Below are positions 37,761 to 46,374 of a stretch of 64,000 nt of DNA, piece by piece. The translations under genes and the position numbers were made by a program. This stretch comes from Deltaproteobacteria bacterium (GTDB lineage Bacteria; Myxococcota_A; Polyangia; Polyangiales; JADJMO01), in contig JACPFM010000076.1 in the NCBI GenBank assembly GCA_016182965.1, positions 38,678 through 102,677 of the forward strand, given 5' to 3'. The notes beneath the pieces were generated by a model. It worked only from the letters and a program-made list of their open reading frames with translations. It was not told the DNA's origin and searched no databases. The first letter of the stretch is position 1; each line of letters starts with the position of its first letter.

Positions 37761-37766
37761 TACACT
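37761..37766 (+). promoter_or_regulatory. candidate promoter -10 (TACACT) of the moxR operon
   Basis: TACACT ends nine bases before the ATG at 37776. A GTGACC 16 bases further upstream (37739-37744) is a 4-of-6 match to TTGACA. The mRNA leader would be about two bases. Confidence 0.45.
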
Positions 37767-37775
37767 CGTCCGGTC

Positions 37776-38735
37776 ATGCAGGCGCTTCGCCCGCTGCCCG
37801 CACCCATCCCGATTCTGGTGCGGCTCCGGGAAAACATCGAAACGGCCCTCGAGGGCAAGCCCGAGGTGGTCGAGCACGCGCTCGTCGCGCTGCTCGCGGG
37901 CGGCCATTTGCTCATCGAGGACGTCCCCGGCGTCGGCAAGACCACGTTGGCGCGCGCGCTCGCGAAGTCGGTCGGCGGCGAGATGCGCCGCATCCAGTTC
38001 ACGAGCGACCTCCTGCCGGCCGACGTGATCGGTGTCTCGGTCTTCGACCAGCGGCGCGGCGAGTTCACGCTGCGCCAGGGCCCGATCTTCGCGAACGTCC
38101 TGCTCGCCGACGAGATCAACCGCGCCTCGCCGCGCACGCAGAGCGCGCTCCTCGAGGCGATGAACGAGGGTCAGGTCTCGATCGACGGCCAGAGCCTCCC
38201 CCTGCCCGAGCCGTTCTTCGTCATCGCCACGCAGAACCCCCACGATTTCGCGGGCACGTTCCCCCTGCCCGAGTCGCAGCTCGATCGATTCATGCTGCGC
38301 ATCCGCATCGGCTACCCCGCGGGGCCGACCGAGGCGCGGCTCCTGTCGCGCGCCGTGCTCGACACGGTGCAGGACGTCGAGACGACGCTCGATCCCGCGC
38401 AGCTCGTGGCCCTCCAGCGGCAGGTGAAGCGAATCGAGATCGAGCAATCGATCCTCGATTACATCATCGCGATCGGGCAGGCGACCCGCTCGACCCCCTC
38501 CGTCTCGCTCGGGCTGTCCACGCGCGGAATCGTCGCGCTCGGCATGGCCGCGCGTGCGCGCGCCTTCCTCCGCGGCCGCGATTTCGTGCTCGTGGAAGAC
38601 GTGCTCGACCTGGCCGTTCCGACCATCGCCCATCGCATCCGCATCGCCGCGTACGCCGAGGGATTCACCGTCGGCCGTGACGAGGCCGAGGTCACCATCC
38701 GCGAGCTCGTCGCGCGAATCCCCCTCCCCCTCTGA
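37776..38735 (+). CDS. MoxR-family AAA+ ATPase
   Basis: AAA+ protein of 319 residues in the MoxR/RavA-like group: Walker A LIEDVPGVGKTT (Lys55), Walker B VLLADEINRASPRTQ, sensor 1 ATQNP and the family motif GTFPLPESQLDRF. MoxR ATPases act as chaperones that mature partner complexes, commonly encoded with DUF58 and transglutaminase proteins, as here. Length is normal. The ATG at 37776 lies very close to a -10 like hexamer and no Shine-Dalgarno sequence is seen. It is the first gene of a four-gene operon. Confidence 0.93.
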   Translation: MQALRPLPAPIPILVRLRENIETALEGKPEVVEHALVALLAGGHLLIEDVPGVGKTTLARALAKSVGGEMRRIQFTSDLLPADVIGVSVFDQRRGEFTLRQGPIFANVLLADEINRASPRTQSALLEAMNEGQVSIDGQSLPLPEPFFVIATQNPHDFAGTFPLPESQLDRFMLRIRIGYPAGPTEARLLSRAVLDTVQDVETTLDPAQLVALQRQVKRIEIEQSILDYIIAIGQATRSTPSVSLGLSTRGIVALGMAARARAFLRGRDFVLVEDVLDLAVPTIAHRIRIAAYAEGFTVGRDEAEVTIRELVARIPLPL

Positions 38736-38741
38736 GGCGCC

Positions 38742-39782
38742 GTGGCCGCCGCAGCCCCCTCGCCTCCTGCGGTCCGCGAGACCCTCCGCGGCAAGCTCGG
38801 GCGCAGGCTGCGTCCGCCGCGCCGGCTGAAGATCACGCGCGAGGGGCGCTATTTCCTCGGGATCACCTTCGGCGTCGGCCTCGCGGCGATCAACACGGGG
38901 AACAACCTCCTCTACCTGCTCCTCGGCGTGCTGCTCGCGCTCATCCTCGTGTCCGGGATCATGAGCGAGATCGCGCTGCGCGGGCTCGCCGTCCGCCGCC
39001 GGCTGCCCACGCGCGCGCAGGTCGGCCGCCCGCACCTCGTCGAGATCGAGGTGCACAACAAGAAGACGCGGCTGCCGTCCTACGCGATCGAGGTCGAGGA
39101 CATCCGGGCGAGCCAGCCGGCCGACAAGCGCTGCTTCTTCCTGAAGGTCTCGCCGCAGTCGACGCAGGTCGCCGCCTACCGGCGGACGCCGCAACGCCGC
39201 GGGCGCGAGGCGCACGTCGCGTTCCGCGTCGCGACCCGCTTTCCCTTCGGGCTCTTCGAGAAGTCCCGCCTCATCGAGGTGCCGGGCGAGCTGATCATCT
39301 ACCCGGCGGTGCACACCGTGCGGCTCCCGCCCCCGCGCGCACGCACCGCGGGAGTCGGCGCGCACGTCTCGGCGCGCGGCGGCAGCGACGATCTGCTCGG
39401 CCTGCGCGCCTACCGCCCGGGCGACGACACCCGGCAGGTCCACTGGCGCAAGAGCGCCGCGCTCGGCGCGCTGGTCCTCCGCGAGCACGCGGCGGAGGGC
39501 GCGCCGGACATCGACCTCGAGCTCGATGACGTGTCCGAGCTCCTCGCGAAGCCGGACGGCGACGAGGAGCGGAAGCGCTGGACCGATCAGTTCGAGATCC
39601 GCCTCCGCGATGCCGCCTCCCGCGCCGTCGCGCACCTCGGTCGCGGCGACAACGTCCGCTTCCGCACGACCAGCGGCACGCGTCTGCAGGGAAATCCCCG
39701 GCTCGGGAGCGACCCGATCCTCCGCTTCCTCGCGCTCCTCGAACCCTCGCAGCCCTCGAAGCCGTCGGAGAAGGCGCCGTGA
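38742..39782 (+). CDS. DUF58 domain membrane protein
   Basis: Protein of 346 residues with two adjacent membrane segments near residues 40-80 (FLGITFGVGLAAINTGNNLL, LLLGVLLALILVSGI) and a cytoplasmic DUF58 (von Willebrand A-like) domain. The domain signature is GLRAYRPGDDTRQVHWRKSA. The start is GTG 38742, six bases after moxR. DUF58 proteins are the usual partners of MoxR ATPases and are thought to be matured by them. The stop overlaps the next gene (GTGA). The long charged C-terminal part is typical for the family. Confidence 0.92.
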   Translation: MAAAAPSPPAVRETLRGKLGRRLRPPRRLKITREGRYFLGITFGVGLAAINTGNNLLYLLLGVLLALILVSGIMSEIALRGLAVRRRLPTRAQVGRPHLVEIEVHNKKTRLPSYAIEVEDIRASQPADKRCFFLKVSPQSTQVAAYRRTPQRRGREAHVAFRVATRFPFGLFEKSRLIEVPGELIIYPAVHTVRLPPPRARTAGVGAHVSARGGSDDLLGLRAYRPGDDTRQVHWRKSAALGALVLREHAAEGAPDIDLELDDVSELLAKPDGDEERKRWTDQFEIRLRDAASRAVAHLGRGDNVRFRTTSGTRLQGNPRLGSDPILRFLALLEPSQPSKPSEKAP

Positions 39783-41968
39783 AGTTCGGGCTCACGCACC
39801 GCGTCCTGACGAGCGCGCTCGCCGCGCTCGGCGTGCTCGCGATCGTGCTCTCGGGCGCCCTGCCCCGGGTGTCGACCGTGCTGCTCCTGGTCGGCCTCGC
39901 CGGCGCGATGCTGGCGACCGAGAAATTCCAGCAGTCGACGGCCGCCCGCTACGCCGCGGCGATCATCCCGTCGGTGCTCCTCGGGGTGGAGTTCCTCCGC
40001 CTGATCGGCGGCGCCAACCTCCTCGACCTCGCGGTCGAGTTCGCCGCGGCGCTGCAGATCGTCCGCGTCGCCACCCGTCGCGGCGCGATGCACGACCAGC
40101 AGGTCATCCTCCTCGCGCTGCTGCACCTGGTCGCCGGCACCGTGCTCGGTGGCGGCATCGCCTACGGCTTCTGCCTCGTCGGTTTCCTGGTGCTCGCCCC
40201 CGGCGCGCTCGTGCTCTCGCACCTCCGGCGCGAGGTCGAGGGCAACTACCGCCAGGGCGCCCGCGACCGCACCGGGCTGCCGGTCGACGTGCCGCGCATC
40301 CTTCGTTCGCGCCGCGTGATCGGGCCGGGGTTCCTCGCGCTCACCTGCCTGTTGAGCCTGCCGATCATCGTCTTCACCGCGGCGATGTTCATCCTCTTCC
40401 CGCGCGTCGGGCTGTCGCTGCTGCTCCTGCAGTCGCAGCAGAGCAAGCGGATGATCGGCTTCAGCGACCGCATCGATCTCGCGCAGGTCGGCACGCTCCG
40501 CGAAGACCCGACGGTGGTCATCCGGTTCCGCCCGCCGCAGGTCGAGGGCAAGCTGCCCGAGCAGATGATCCTGCGGCTGCGCGGGACGGCCTTCGACGAG
40601 TACCAGGGCGGCGGGCAATGGGCGCGGTCCACGAACGAACGCGTGCCGCTCCACCGGCTCGGGCCGGACGTGGCGCTGGTCCGCCCGGCGGATCCGGCGC
40701 GCGACGGCCTGCTGAAGATGGAGCTCGAGCCGCTCGATCCGACCGTGATCTTCCTGCCGGCGCGCACCGTGGCGATCCGCTGGACCAACGGGATGGACCA
40801 GGGCGCGCACCGTCCGCCGCCGCTCGTTCGCGGGCCCGAGGGCACCTACCGCTACGAGGCCGCCCCGGATCGGGTCCTCCGCTACGACGCCTACGTCGCC
40901 CCGAGCACCGAGTGGGTGGAGGAGCCGATCTCGATGCGCGATCGCGATCGGTACCTGCAGCTTCCCAAGGGGTTCCCGGCGCGCGTTCGCGCCATGGCGC
41001 TCGACTGGACGGCCGGCGCGACGACCGACGAGGAGCGCGCGCAGCGCATCGCCCGGCGCCTCTCGACGCAGTACCAGTACACGCTCACGCCTCCGTCGGG
41101 GAAGGAGGCGAACCCGATCGACCACTTCCTCTTCGAGTCGAGGGCGGGGCACTGCGAGTACTTCTCGACGGCGATGGTGCTCCTGCTGCGCGCGGCCAAC
41201 GTGCCGGCGCGCAACGTCAACGGCTTCGTCGGCGGGACCCTCAACCGGTTCGGCGGCTTCTACACGGTGCGGCAGCGCGACGCGCACTCGTGGGTCGAGG
41301 CGTGGATCGACCGCGGCGGACGCGGCGGGTGGGTCACGTTCGATCCGACGCCCGCGGCGGGCGCGCAGCCGGTCGCCCCTCGGGCGACGTTCCTCTCGAT
41401 CCTGCGCGACGCGCTCGAGGCCGTCTCGCAGAACTGGGACAACTACGTGGTCGGCTACGATCTGCAGAAGCAGATCACCGTGATCGACAAGGTCCGCCGC
41501 GCCCTCGATCGCGCGCGACGCGACGGTTCACGCGCCGACGGCGGCGCGGTCGCTCCGGCGCGGACGAAGGCGATCGGCGGCGTGGTGGTGCTCGCGCTCG
41601 CGGGCGCCGCCGGCGTCATCCTGTGGCGGCGCCGGCGGTCGAGCGCGCCCCCCGACGACGGGGCCGCGGGCCGCGCGCGCCAGCAGCGCATCGCGACCGA
41701 GCTCTGGCTCTCGCTCGAGGAGGCGCTCGCCGCGCGGGGCGCGACCCGACCGCGCAACGTGCCGCCCGTGCGCTTCACCGAGCAGCTCGTCGCCGCCCGC
41801 AAGGACGCGCTCGCCGAGGAGGCGTACGTGCTGGCGTGCCGCTACGCGCAGGCGCGCTTCGGCGGCGTGCCGCTCACGCCGGAGGAGCAGCGGGAGTTCG
41901 CGCGCCGCGTCGCGCTGCTTCGACGCGGCACCGAGGTGTCGAGCGGAGGCGCCGGGGCCAGCGCATGA
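39779..41968 (+). CDS. TgpA-like transglutaminase membrane protein (DUF3488/DUF4129)
   Basis: Protein of 729 residues: an N-terminal bundle of about six membrane segments (DUF3488-like, residues 1-200), a periplasmic transglutaminase-like domain, one more membrane segment (about 600-620) and a C-terminal cytoplasmic DUF4129-like region. The catalytic triad is visible: Cys459 in GHCEYFSTAM, His503 in DAHSWVEAW and Asp522 in FDPTP. It is therefore expected to be an active periplasmic transglutaminase or protease. It starts with GTG overlapping the DUF58 stop. The MoxR-DUF58-TgpA arrangement is widespread; substrates are mostly unknown. Confidence 0.93.
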   Translation: MKFGLTHRVLTSALAALGVLAIVLSGALPRVSTVLLLVGLAGAMLATEKFQQSTAARYAAAIIPSVLLGVEFLRLIGGANLLDLAVEFAAALQIVRVATRRGAMHDQQVILLALLHLVAGTVLGGGIAYGFCLVGFLVLAPGALVLSHLRREVEGNYRQGARDRTGLPVDVPRILRSRRVIGPGFLALTCLLSLPIIVFTAAMFILFPRVGLSLLLLQSQQSKRMIGFSDRIDLAQVGTLREDPTVVIRFRPPQVEGKLPEQMILRLRGTAFDEYQGGGQWARSTNERVPLHRLGPDVALVRPADPARDGLLKMELEPLDPTVIFLPARTVAIRWTNGMDQGAHRPPPLVRGPEGTYRYEAAPDRVLRYDAYVAPSTEWVEEPISMRDRDRYLQLPKGFPARVRAMALDWTAGATTDEERAQRIARRLSTQYQYTLTPPSGKEANPIDHFLFESRAGHCEYFSTAMVLLLRAANVPARNVNGFVGGTLNRFGGFYTVRQRDAHSWVEAWIDRGGRGGWVTFDPTPAAGAQPVAPRATFLSILRDALEAVSQNWDNYVVGYDLQKQITVIDKVRRALDRARRDGSRADGGAVAPARTKAIGGVVVLALAGAAGVILWRRRRSSAPPDDGAAGRARQQRIATELWLSLEEALAARGATRPRNVPPVRFTEQLVAARKDALAEEAYVLACRYAQARFGGVPLTPEEQREFARRVALLRRGTEVSSGGAGASA

Positions 41969-42213
41969 GCAGGCGACTCGTCGCGGCCGCGCTCCTTCCC
42001 CTCTCGGGCCTCGTCGCGCTCGCCTGTCGGCGTCCGCAGCCGCCGGCGGTCTGCGAGCCGCCACCGCGGGAGCAGAAGGTCACGATCATCGGGGCGTGCC
42101 CGGTGGACTGGGGCAGCGGCGGCGCCGATGCCGAAGGCGACGCGCCGGAAGCGGAAGACGCGGGCGACTCGCCGGAACCGGGCGACGCGCACGACGCGAA
42201 GGCGCCGGGTTAG
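41965..42213 (+). CDS. small acidic lipoprotein
   Basis: Lipoprotein of 82 residues: signal peptide with lipobox LVALAC (Cys21), two further Cys (AVCEPP, IGACPV) and an Ala/Asp/Glu/Pro-rich acidic tail. The ATG lies four bases before the end of the transglutaminase gene (ATGA overlap), so it is coupled to that operon. I do not recognise a family. It may be an operon-specific envelope partner or simply a minor surface lipoprotein. Confidence 0.6.
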   Translation: MSRRLVAAALLPLSGLVALACRRPQPPAVCEPPPREQKVTIIGACPVDWGSGGADAEGDAPEAEDAGDSPEPGDAHDAKAPG

Positions 42214-42241
42214 CGACGGCGGCGCGCGCGCCGGCGCGGAG

Positions 42242-42247
42242 TACCAT
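42242..42247 (+). promoter_or_regulatory. candidate -10 element (TACCAT) for hmgA
   Basis: TACCAT ends 10 bases before the ATG at 42258, predicting a leader of about three bases. No -35 or Shine-Dalgarno sequence is clear. Confidence 0.35.
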
Positions 42248-42257
42248 CCGCGGTCTG

Positions 42258-43439
42258 ATGATCGACCGCATCGCCCTCGGAGCGCTGCCCGAGAAGCCCC
42301 ACACCGTCTTCCGCGCCACTGACGGGACGCTGCTGCAAGAAGAGATGTTCACGCGAGGCGGCTTCGACGGGCCGTTCTCGTATCTCTACCACCAGCGGCC
42401 GATCACCGCGCCGATCGCCGTGGAGGAGACCACGCGCGGGTTCCCGATCGCGCGCCCCTCCGAGCGTGGCAACCACCCGCTGCAGCGTCGCCTCTATCGC
42501 TCGCTCGAGGGAAGGCGACGCGGCGCGATGCTCGAGGCGCGGACGCCGATCGTCGTCAACCGCGACGTCGCGATCTACGTGGCGCGGCCCGACCGCGACG
42601 ACGACGTGCTCTTCGCCAACGGCGACGGCGACGAGCTGTTCTACGTCTTCGAGGGGCGGCTCTCGCTCGAGAGCGTCTTCGGCGTGCTCGAGGCGGAGGA
42701 AGGCGACTACGTACACGTGCCGCGCTCCACGGTGCACCGCTGGAAGCTCCGTTCGCCCGACGCGACGCTGCTCCTCTTCGAGTGCCGCGCCGGGTGCTTC
42801 ATCCCCTCGAACTTCCGCAACCCGGTCGGCCAGCTGAAGCTCGACGCGCCGTACACGCACCGCGACTTCAAGAGACCGAACGGGCCCATCGCCACCCTCG
42901 ACCAGCCGGCGGACGGCCCGACCGACCTGGTGATCAAGAAGGTCGATCGGTTCTCGCTGCACCGGCTGCGCAACACCCCGTTCGACGTCGTCGGGTGGGA
43001 GGGCTTCGCCTATCCCTTCGCCTTCCCGATCGAGAAATACCAGCCGAAGACCGGGCTCATCCACCTGCCGCCGACCATCCACACGACGTTCGTCGGGCCC
43101 GGCTTCGCGGTGTGCTCGTTCGTCCCGCGCGTCACCGACACGCATCCCCAGGCGATCCCCTGCCCCTACCCCCACTCCAGCGTGGATTGCGACGAGATCC
43201 TCTTCTACGTGCGCGGCAACTTCACGAGCCGCCGTGGCGTCGGGCCCGGGTGCATCTCGCTGCACCCGGCCGGCGTCGCGCACGGGCCGCACCCCGGCGC
43301 CTACGAGGGGAGCATCGGCACCAAACGGACCGACGAGCTGGCCGTGATGATCGACACCTTCGCGCCGCTCATCCCCTGCCCGGAGGCCGCGGAGCTGGAG
43401 GACGCCGGCTACCATTCGTCCTGGGACGCAACGTCCTGA
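42258..43439 (+). CDS. hmgA: homogentisate 1,2-dioxygenase
   Basis: Non-haem Fe(II) cupin dioxygenase of 393 residues that opens the homogentisate ring in tyrosine and phenylalanine breakdown. The N-terminal cupin has GDELFYVFEGRL and YVHVPRSTVHRW. The C-terminal active domain has SSVDCDEILFYVRGNF and the metal and substrate block HPAGVAHGPHPGAYE (first His336). Length fits the shorter bacterial type. The ATG at 42258 begins the conserved part. No other tyrosine-catabolic gene is nearby, so it is probably a single-gene unit. Confidence 0.88.
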   Translation: MIDRIALGALPEKPHTVFRATDGTLLQEEMFTRGGFDGPFSYLYHQRPITAPIAVEETTRGFPIARPSERGNHPLQRRLYRSLEGRRRGAMLEARTPIVVNRDVAIYVARPDRDDDVLFANGDGDELFYVFEGRLSLESVFGVLEAEEGDYVHVPRSTVHRWKLRSPDATLLLFECRAGCFIPSNFRNPVGQLKLDAPYTHRDFKRPNGPIATLDQPADGPTDLVIKKVDRFSLHRLRNTPFDVVGWEGFAYPFAFPIEKYQPKTGLIHLPPTIHTTFVGPGFAVCSFVPRVTDTHPQAIPCPYPHSSVDCDEILFYVRGNFTSRRGVGPGCISLHPAGVAHGPHPGAYEGSIGTKRTDELAVMIDTFAPLIPCPEAAELEDAGYHSSWDATS

Positions 43440-43490
43440 AAGGCGAAAAGTCGGCCCAACGTCGCGGGCCTCCCTAGCGTCAAAGTACGC

Positions 43491-43496
43491 AGGAGG
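43491..43496 (+). promoter_or_regulatory. perfect Shine-Dalgarno AGGAGG deciding a TTG start
   Basis: AGGAGG lies five bases before TTG 43502 and there is no competing start at the right spacing. It fixes the start of the metallophosphatase lipoprotein and is the strongest ribosome binding site in the window. Confidence 0.75.
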
Positions 43497-43501
43497 TCTG
43501 T

Positions 43502-45268
43502 TTGTCGATCCGCGGGTGGCGGCAGGCGGGGGTCTTGGCGACCGTCGTGGTGGCTGCGGGCGGGTGCGCGCGACGCGGCGCGTCGGGTGGGGACGCGAAC
43601 GCGGACGCGAATGCGAACGCGGACGCGAATGCGAACGCGAATGCGAACGCGGACGCGAATGCGAACGCGAATGCGAACGCGGACGCGGACGCGAATGCGA
43701 ATGCGATCGCGAACGCGGACACGATTGCGGACGCGGAAGAGGACGCGGGGGCGGTTGGGGGGTGTGCGGGGCACGCCACGCCGATCCCGGGGCCGGCGTT
43801 TCGGGCGGAGTGTGACGGGCGCGGGGTCGAGCGGATCGCGGTGCTGCACGTCGGCGACGTGCACGGGCACGTGCACTCGTACCTGTCGGGGAGCCGGTCG
43901 CCGCTCTCGGTGCTCCGGGGGTTCGCCGAGCGGCGGCGCTTCGAGACCGGCGGGCGCGCGCTGTTCCTCGACGCCGGCGACGACCTCGAGAAGGGCTCGC
44001 TCGCCGAGATCCGCTCGCGCGGCGAGGCGACGCTGCACCTCGTCGATCGGCTCGGGCTCGACGCGCGCACGCTCGGCAACCACGACTTCGCGTGGGGCCT
44101 CGACAGCGTGCTGCGCCAGACGCACGACAAGCCCTACGCGGTCCTCGCCTCGAACCTCCGCGGCGAGGGCCTGTCGGCGCGGAGGTCGGCGGTCTTCCAG
44201 GTCGGGTGCGCGCGGATCGGGGTGTTCGGCCTCGTGACCAACCCCTACGACGAGACCGACGATCGCATCGACGCGCCCTACCTCGGCGCGGTCTCGCAGG
44301 AGCACGATCCGGCCGACGCCGATCGCTACGTCGGCGTCGCCACGAGGCTGGTGCGCGAGCTGCGCGAGGAGCAGGCGGTCGACGCGGTCATCGCCCTCGA
44401 TCACCTCGGGCTCGCGCGCGACCGGGTGCTGGTCGACGCGGTGCCCGGGCTCGATCTCGTGATCTCGGCGCACGACCACGTCGCCATCGCGGGCACCCTG
44501 CCCGGTCGCCACGGCGCGCTGGTGTCCTCCGGTTCGTGGCTCGGCGCGCGCAGCGACGCGCGCGTCGGCGAGACGACGCTCGAGATCGACGTCGACAAGA
44601 AGGCGGCGCGCGTCCTCTCCTCGGTGAACCTCCGGCTCGAGGAGCTCGGCGATCGCGACGAGGGCCTGCAGGCCGAGGTCGATCGCGTGGTCTCGTGCTT
44701 CGCGCCGGACGCCGAGAAGCCGATCGTCGACGTCGACGCCGCGTTCGGCCCGCTGCAGGTCGACGTGTGGGCGCCGCTGCTCGACGCCGCGGTGCGCGCC
44801 CGGTTCCCCGAGGCCGACGCGATCTTCTACGAAGCGTGGACCTGGGGCGGGATCGTCCGCGGCGATCTCCCGCGCGGCCCGATCGGCGCGCAGGCGCTCG
44901 CCGACTTCGCGTTCAGCGAGCGGCAGAAGGCCGGTGGGCCGGGCTTCACCGCGTTCGAGCAGCTCGAGATCTCCGGGACCGCGATGCGGGATCTCTGCGC
45001 CGCGACGCTCCGCGAGGCGCCCGGACGCCGCATGCACCGCGTCTGCCCGAGCGAGATCGTCGAGAGCGCCCGCTATCGCCTGGCCATCGAGCGCCGGCCG
45101 CTGCACGCGCCGCACCTCGCGCTGCTCGCCGTGCCGAAGACGTGGCCCGCGCCGCCCGCCGACGAGAGCGCGGCGGTGGAGGTGATGGACCTCCTCATCG
45201 ACTACGCGAAGGCGCGCGGCGCCGCGTGCAAGGCGCTCGAGCGCGACGCGCCGGCGCCGTGTCGGTGA
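43502..45268 (+). CDS. 5'-nucleotidase-family metallophosphatase lipoprotein
   Basis: Surface-anchored hydrolase of 588 residues. The TTG start at 43502 is supported by a perfect AGGAGG. A lipoprotein signal ends in VAAGGC (Cys22). Next is a low-complexity Ala-Asn/Asp linker of about 46 residues, encoded by hexanucleotide repeats. The catalytic domain follows with HVGDVHGHVH, FLDAGDD, GNHDFAWG and SAHDHV, all metal-ligand motifs present. Residues about 400-560 match the UshA-type C-terminal substrate-binding domain. The family hydrolyses nucleotides and related phosphoesters in the periplasm. Its stop is followed at once by GTCGTCA heptamers. Confidence 0.88.
   Translation: MSIRGWRQAGVLATVVVAAGGCARRGASGGDANADANANADANANANANADANANANANADADANANAIANADTIADAEEDAGAVGGCAGHATPIPGPAFRAECDGRGVERIAVLHVGDVHGHVHSYLSGSRSPLSVLRGFAERRRFETGGRALFLDAGDDLEKGSLAEIRSRGEATLHLVDRLGLDARTLGNHDFAWGLDSVLRQTHDKPYAVLASNLRGEGLSARRSAVFQVGCARIGVFGLVTNPYDETDDRIDAPYLGAVSQEHDPADADRYVGVATRLVRELREEQAVDAVIALDHLGLARDRVLVDAVPGLDLVISAHDHVAIAGTLPGRHGALVSSGSWLGARSDARVGETTLEIDVDKKAARVLSSVNLRLEELGDRDEGLQAEVDRVVSCFAPDAEKPIVDVDAAFGPLQVDVWAPLLDAAVRARFPEADAIFYEAWTWGGIVRGDLPRGPIGAQALADFAFSERQKAGGPGFTAFEQLEISGTAMRDLCAATLREAPGRRMHRVCPSEIVESARYRLAIERRPLHAPHLALLAVPKTWPAPPADESAAVEVMDLLIDYAKARGAACKALERDAPAPCR
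43592..43738 (+). repeat. coding hexanucleotide array (Ala-Asn/Asp linker)
   Basis: About 147 bp of GCGGAC, GCGAAC and GCGAAT hexamers encode alternating Ala with Asn or Asp directly after the lipobox. Because each unit is six bases, gain or loss of units keeps the frame and only changes linker length. Confidence 0.9.
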
Positions 45269-45575
45269 TCGAGTCGTCAGTCGTCAGTCGTCAGTCGTCA
45301 GCCGAGAGAGAATCTTTCGGCAAGCTTGGTCGAACGTCGAAAGGTCGAAGGTCGAACCAGGGGCGGGGCCCCTGGAACCCACGTGGCAACGTGGCAACGG
45401 GCTCTCGCTTCGACCTTCGCCCTTCGACGTCGGAACGGCGCCGGTCCGATGGTTCAACATGGTCTCCGTCGTCCGCCGAAGCTCTCTCGAGCTGACGACT
45501 GACGACTGACGACTGACGACTGACGACTGGCGACTGACGACTGACGACTGACGACTGACGACTGACGACTGACGA
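45269..45575. repeat. facing GTCGTCA heptamer arrays with GTCGAAN hairpin core
   Basis: The whole 307-bp gap between convergent genes is a repeat mosaic. The left array has four GTCGTCA units (45273-45300). The right array has twelve TGACGAC-type units (45493-45576), the inverse orientation. Inside, four GTCGAAN units (45329-45357) lead into a hairpin CCAGGGGC/GCCCCTGG (45357-45375). TTCGACC-like units follow (45409-45428). The core is shared with 63727-63817. No gene is present. Confidence 0.92.
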
Positions 45576-46370
45576 TCACTTCGCCGCGACGAGCCAGCGC
45601 AGCACCTTGCGGAAGTTCTGCGTCATGGTGGCGACCGGGATCTCGTGACCGTAGCCCTGGGCGAGGTTCAGCTTCACCGTGACGCCCTCGGCCTTGAGGT
45701 GCTCGTAGGCCGCCTGCGACTCCTTGACGACGCCATCGCCCTCGCCCGTCCACAGGTAGACGCGCTTGATCTTCTTGCGCGCCTCGTGGAGGACCGTCTT
45801 GTCGTAGCCGAAGTACCGATCGCACGAGGCGACGATCAGCCAGCGATTGAAGGTCTTCGGCTCGCGCTGGCCGACGTTCTGCGCGATGAACGCGCCCTCG
45901 CTGAAGCCGATGAGCACGTTGCCGTAGAGCTGGACCTTCTTGCCGAACTTCTTGCGGAGCGCGTTGAGCGCGCCCATCACGTTCTTCTGCGAGTTGACCG
46001 GATCGTTGTTCCACCCGCGCGCGCCCGGGCCGCGGTCTTCCTGGCCGGCGGGGCAGAGCAGCCAGCCGAACTCCGTCGCCACCTTGGCCCACTGCCGGCA
46101 GCCCTCGTCGGGGTTCCCGCCGCGCCCGTGCAGATAGACGATGACCGGCTTCATCTTCCGGCCGCTCCGCGGCTTGTAGTAGCTGGCCGCGGGAAAGCCG
46201 GGGTTCTCGATGGTCTGCGGGGCGACGCTGCTGAGCGTCTCGGGCTTGGCCGACCCGGAGGCGGCCGTCGGGAGCGCGCTCGCCGCCCGCGGTCGCGGCA
46301 GACCGATCGCGCCCACGCCGGCGGCGGCGACGAACAGGAGCGAGGAGAGGTGGCGCGCGAACTTCGACAT
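45576..46370 (-). CDS. exported alpha/beta hydrolase (esterase-like)
   Basis: Protein of 264 residues. The signal peptide follows the ATG at 46370 (MSKFARHLSSLLFVAAAGVG). An alpha/beta hydrolase fold then has VIVYLHGRGGNPDEG as oxyanion-hole strand, nucleophile GFSEGAF, an acidic region in WTGEGDGVV and the catalytic His in QGYGHEIP. It belongs with polyhydroxybutyrate depolymerase, phospholipase and carboxylesterase-like secreted esterases; substrate unknown. It follows the metallophosphoesterase gene by 4 bases, so tsaD, the phosphoesterase and this gene form one operon. Its stop abuts a twelve-unit heptamer array. Confidence 0.8.
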   Translation of the reverse strand: MSKFARHLSSLLFVAAAGVGAIGLPRPRAASALPTAASGSAKPETLSSVAPQTIENPGFPAASYYKPRSGRKMKPVIVYLHGRGGNPDEGCRQWAKVATEFGWLLCPAGQEDRGPGARGWNNDPVNSQKNVMGALNALRKKFGKKVQLYGNVLIGFSEGAFIAQNVGQREPKTFNRWLIVASCDRYFGYDKTVLHEARKKIKRVYLWTGEGDGVVKESQAAYEHLKAEGVTVKLNLAQGYGHEIPVATMTQNFRKVLRWLVAAK

Positions 46371-46374
46371 CGGG

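Noticed and set aside
45269..45575. Possible CRISPR array
   Set aside because: Units are seven bases, directly tandem, without unique spacers; no cas genes are present.
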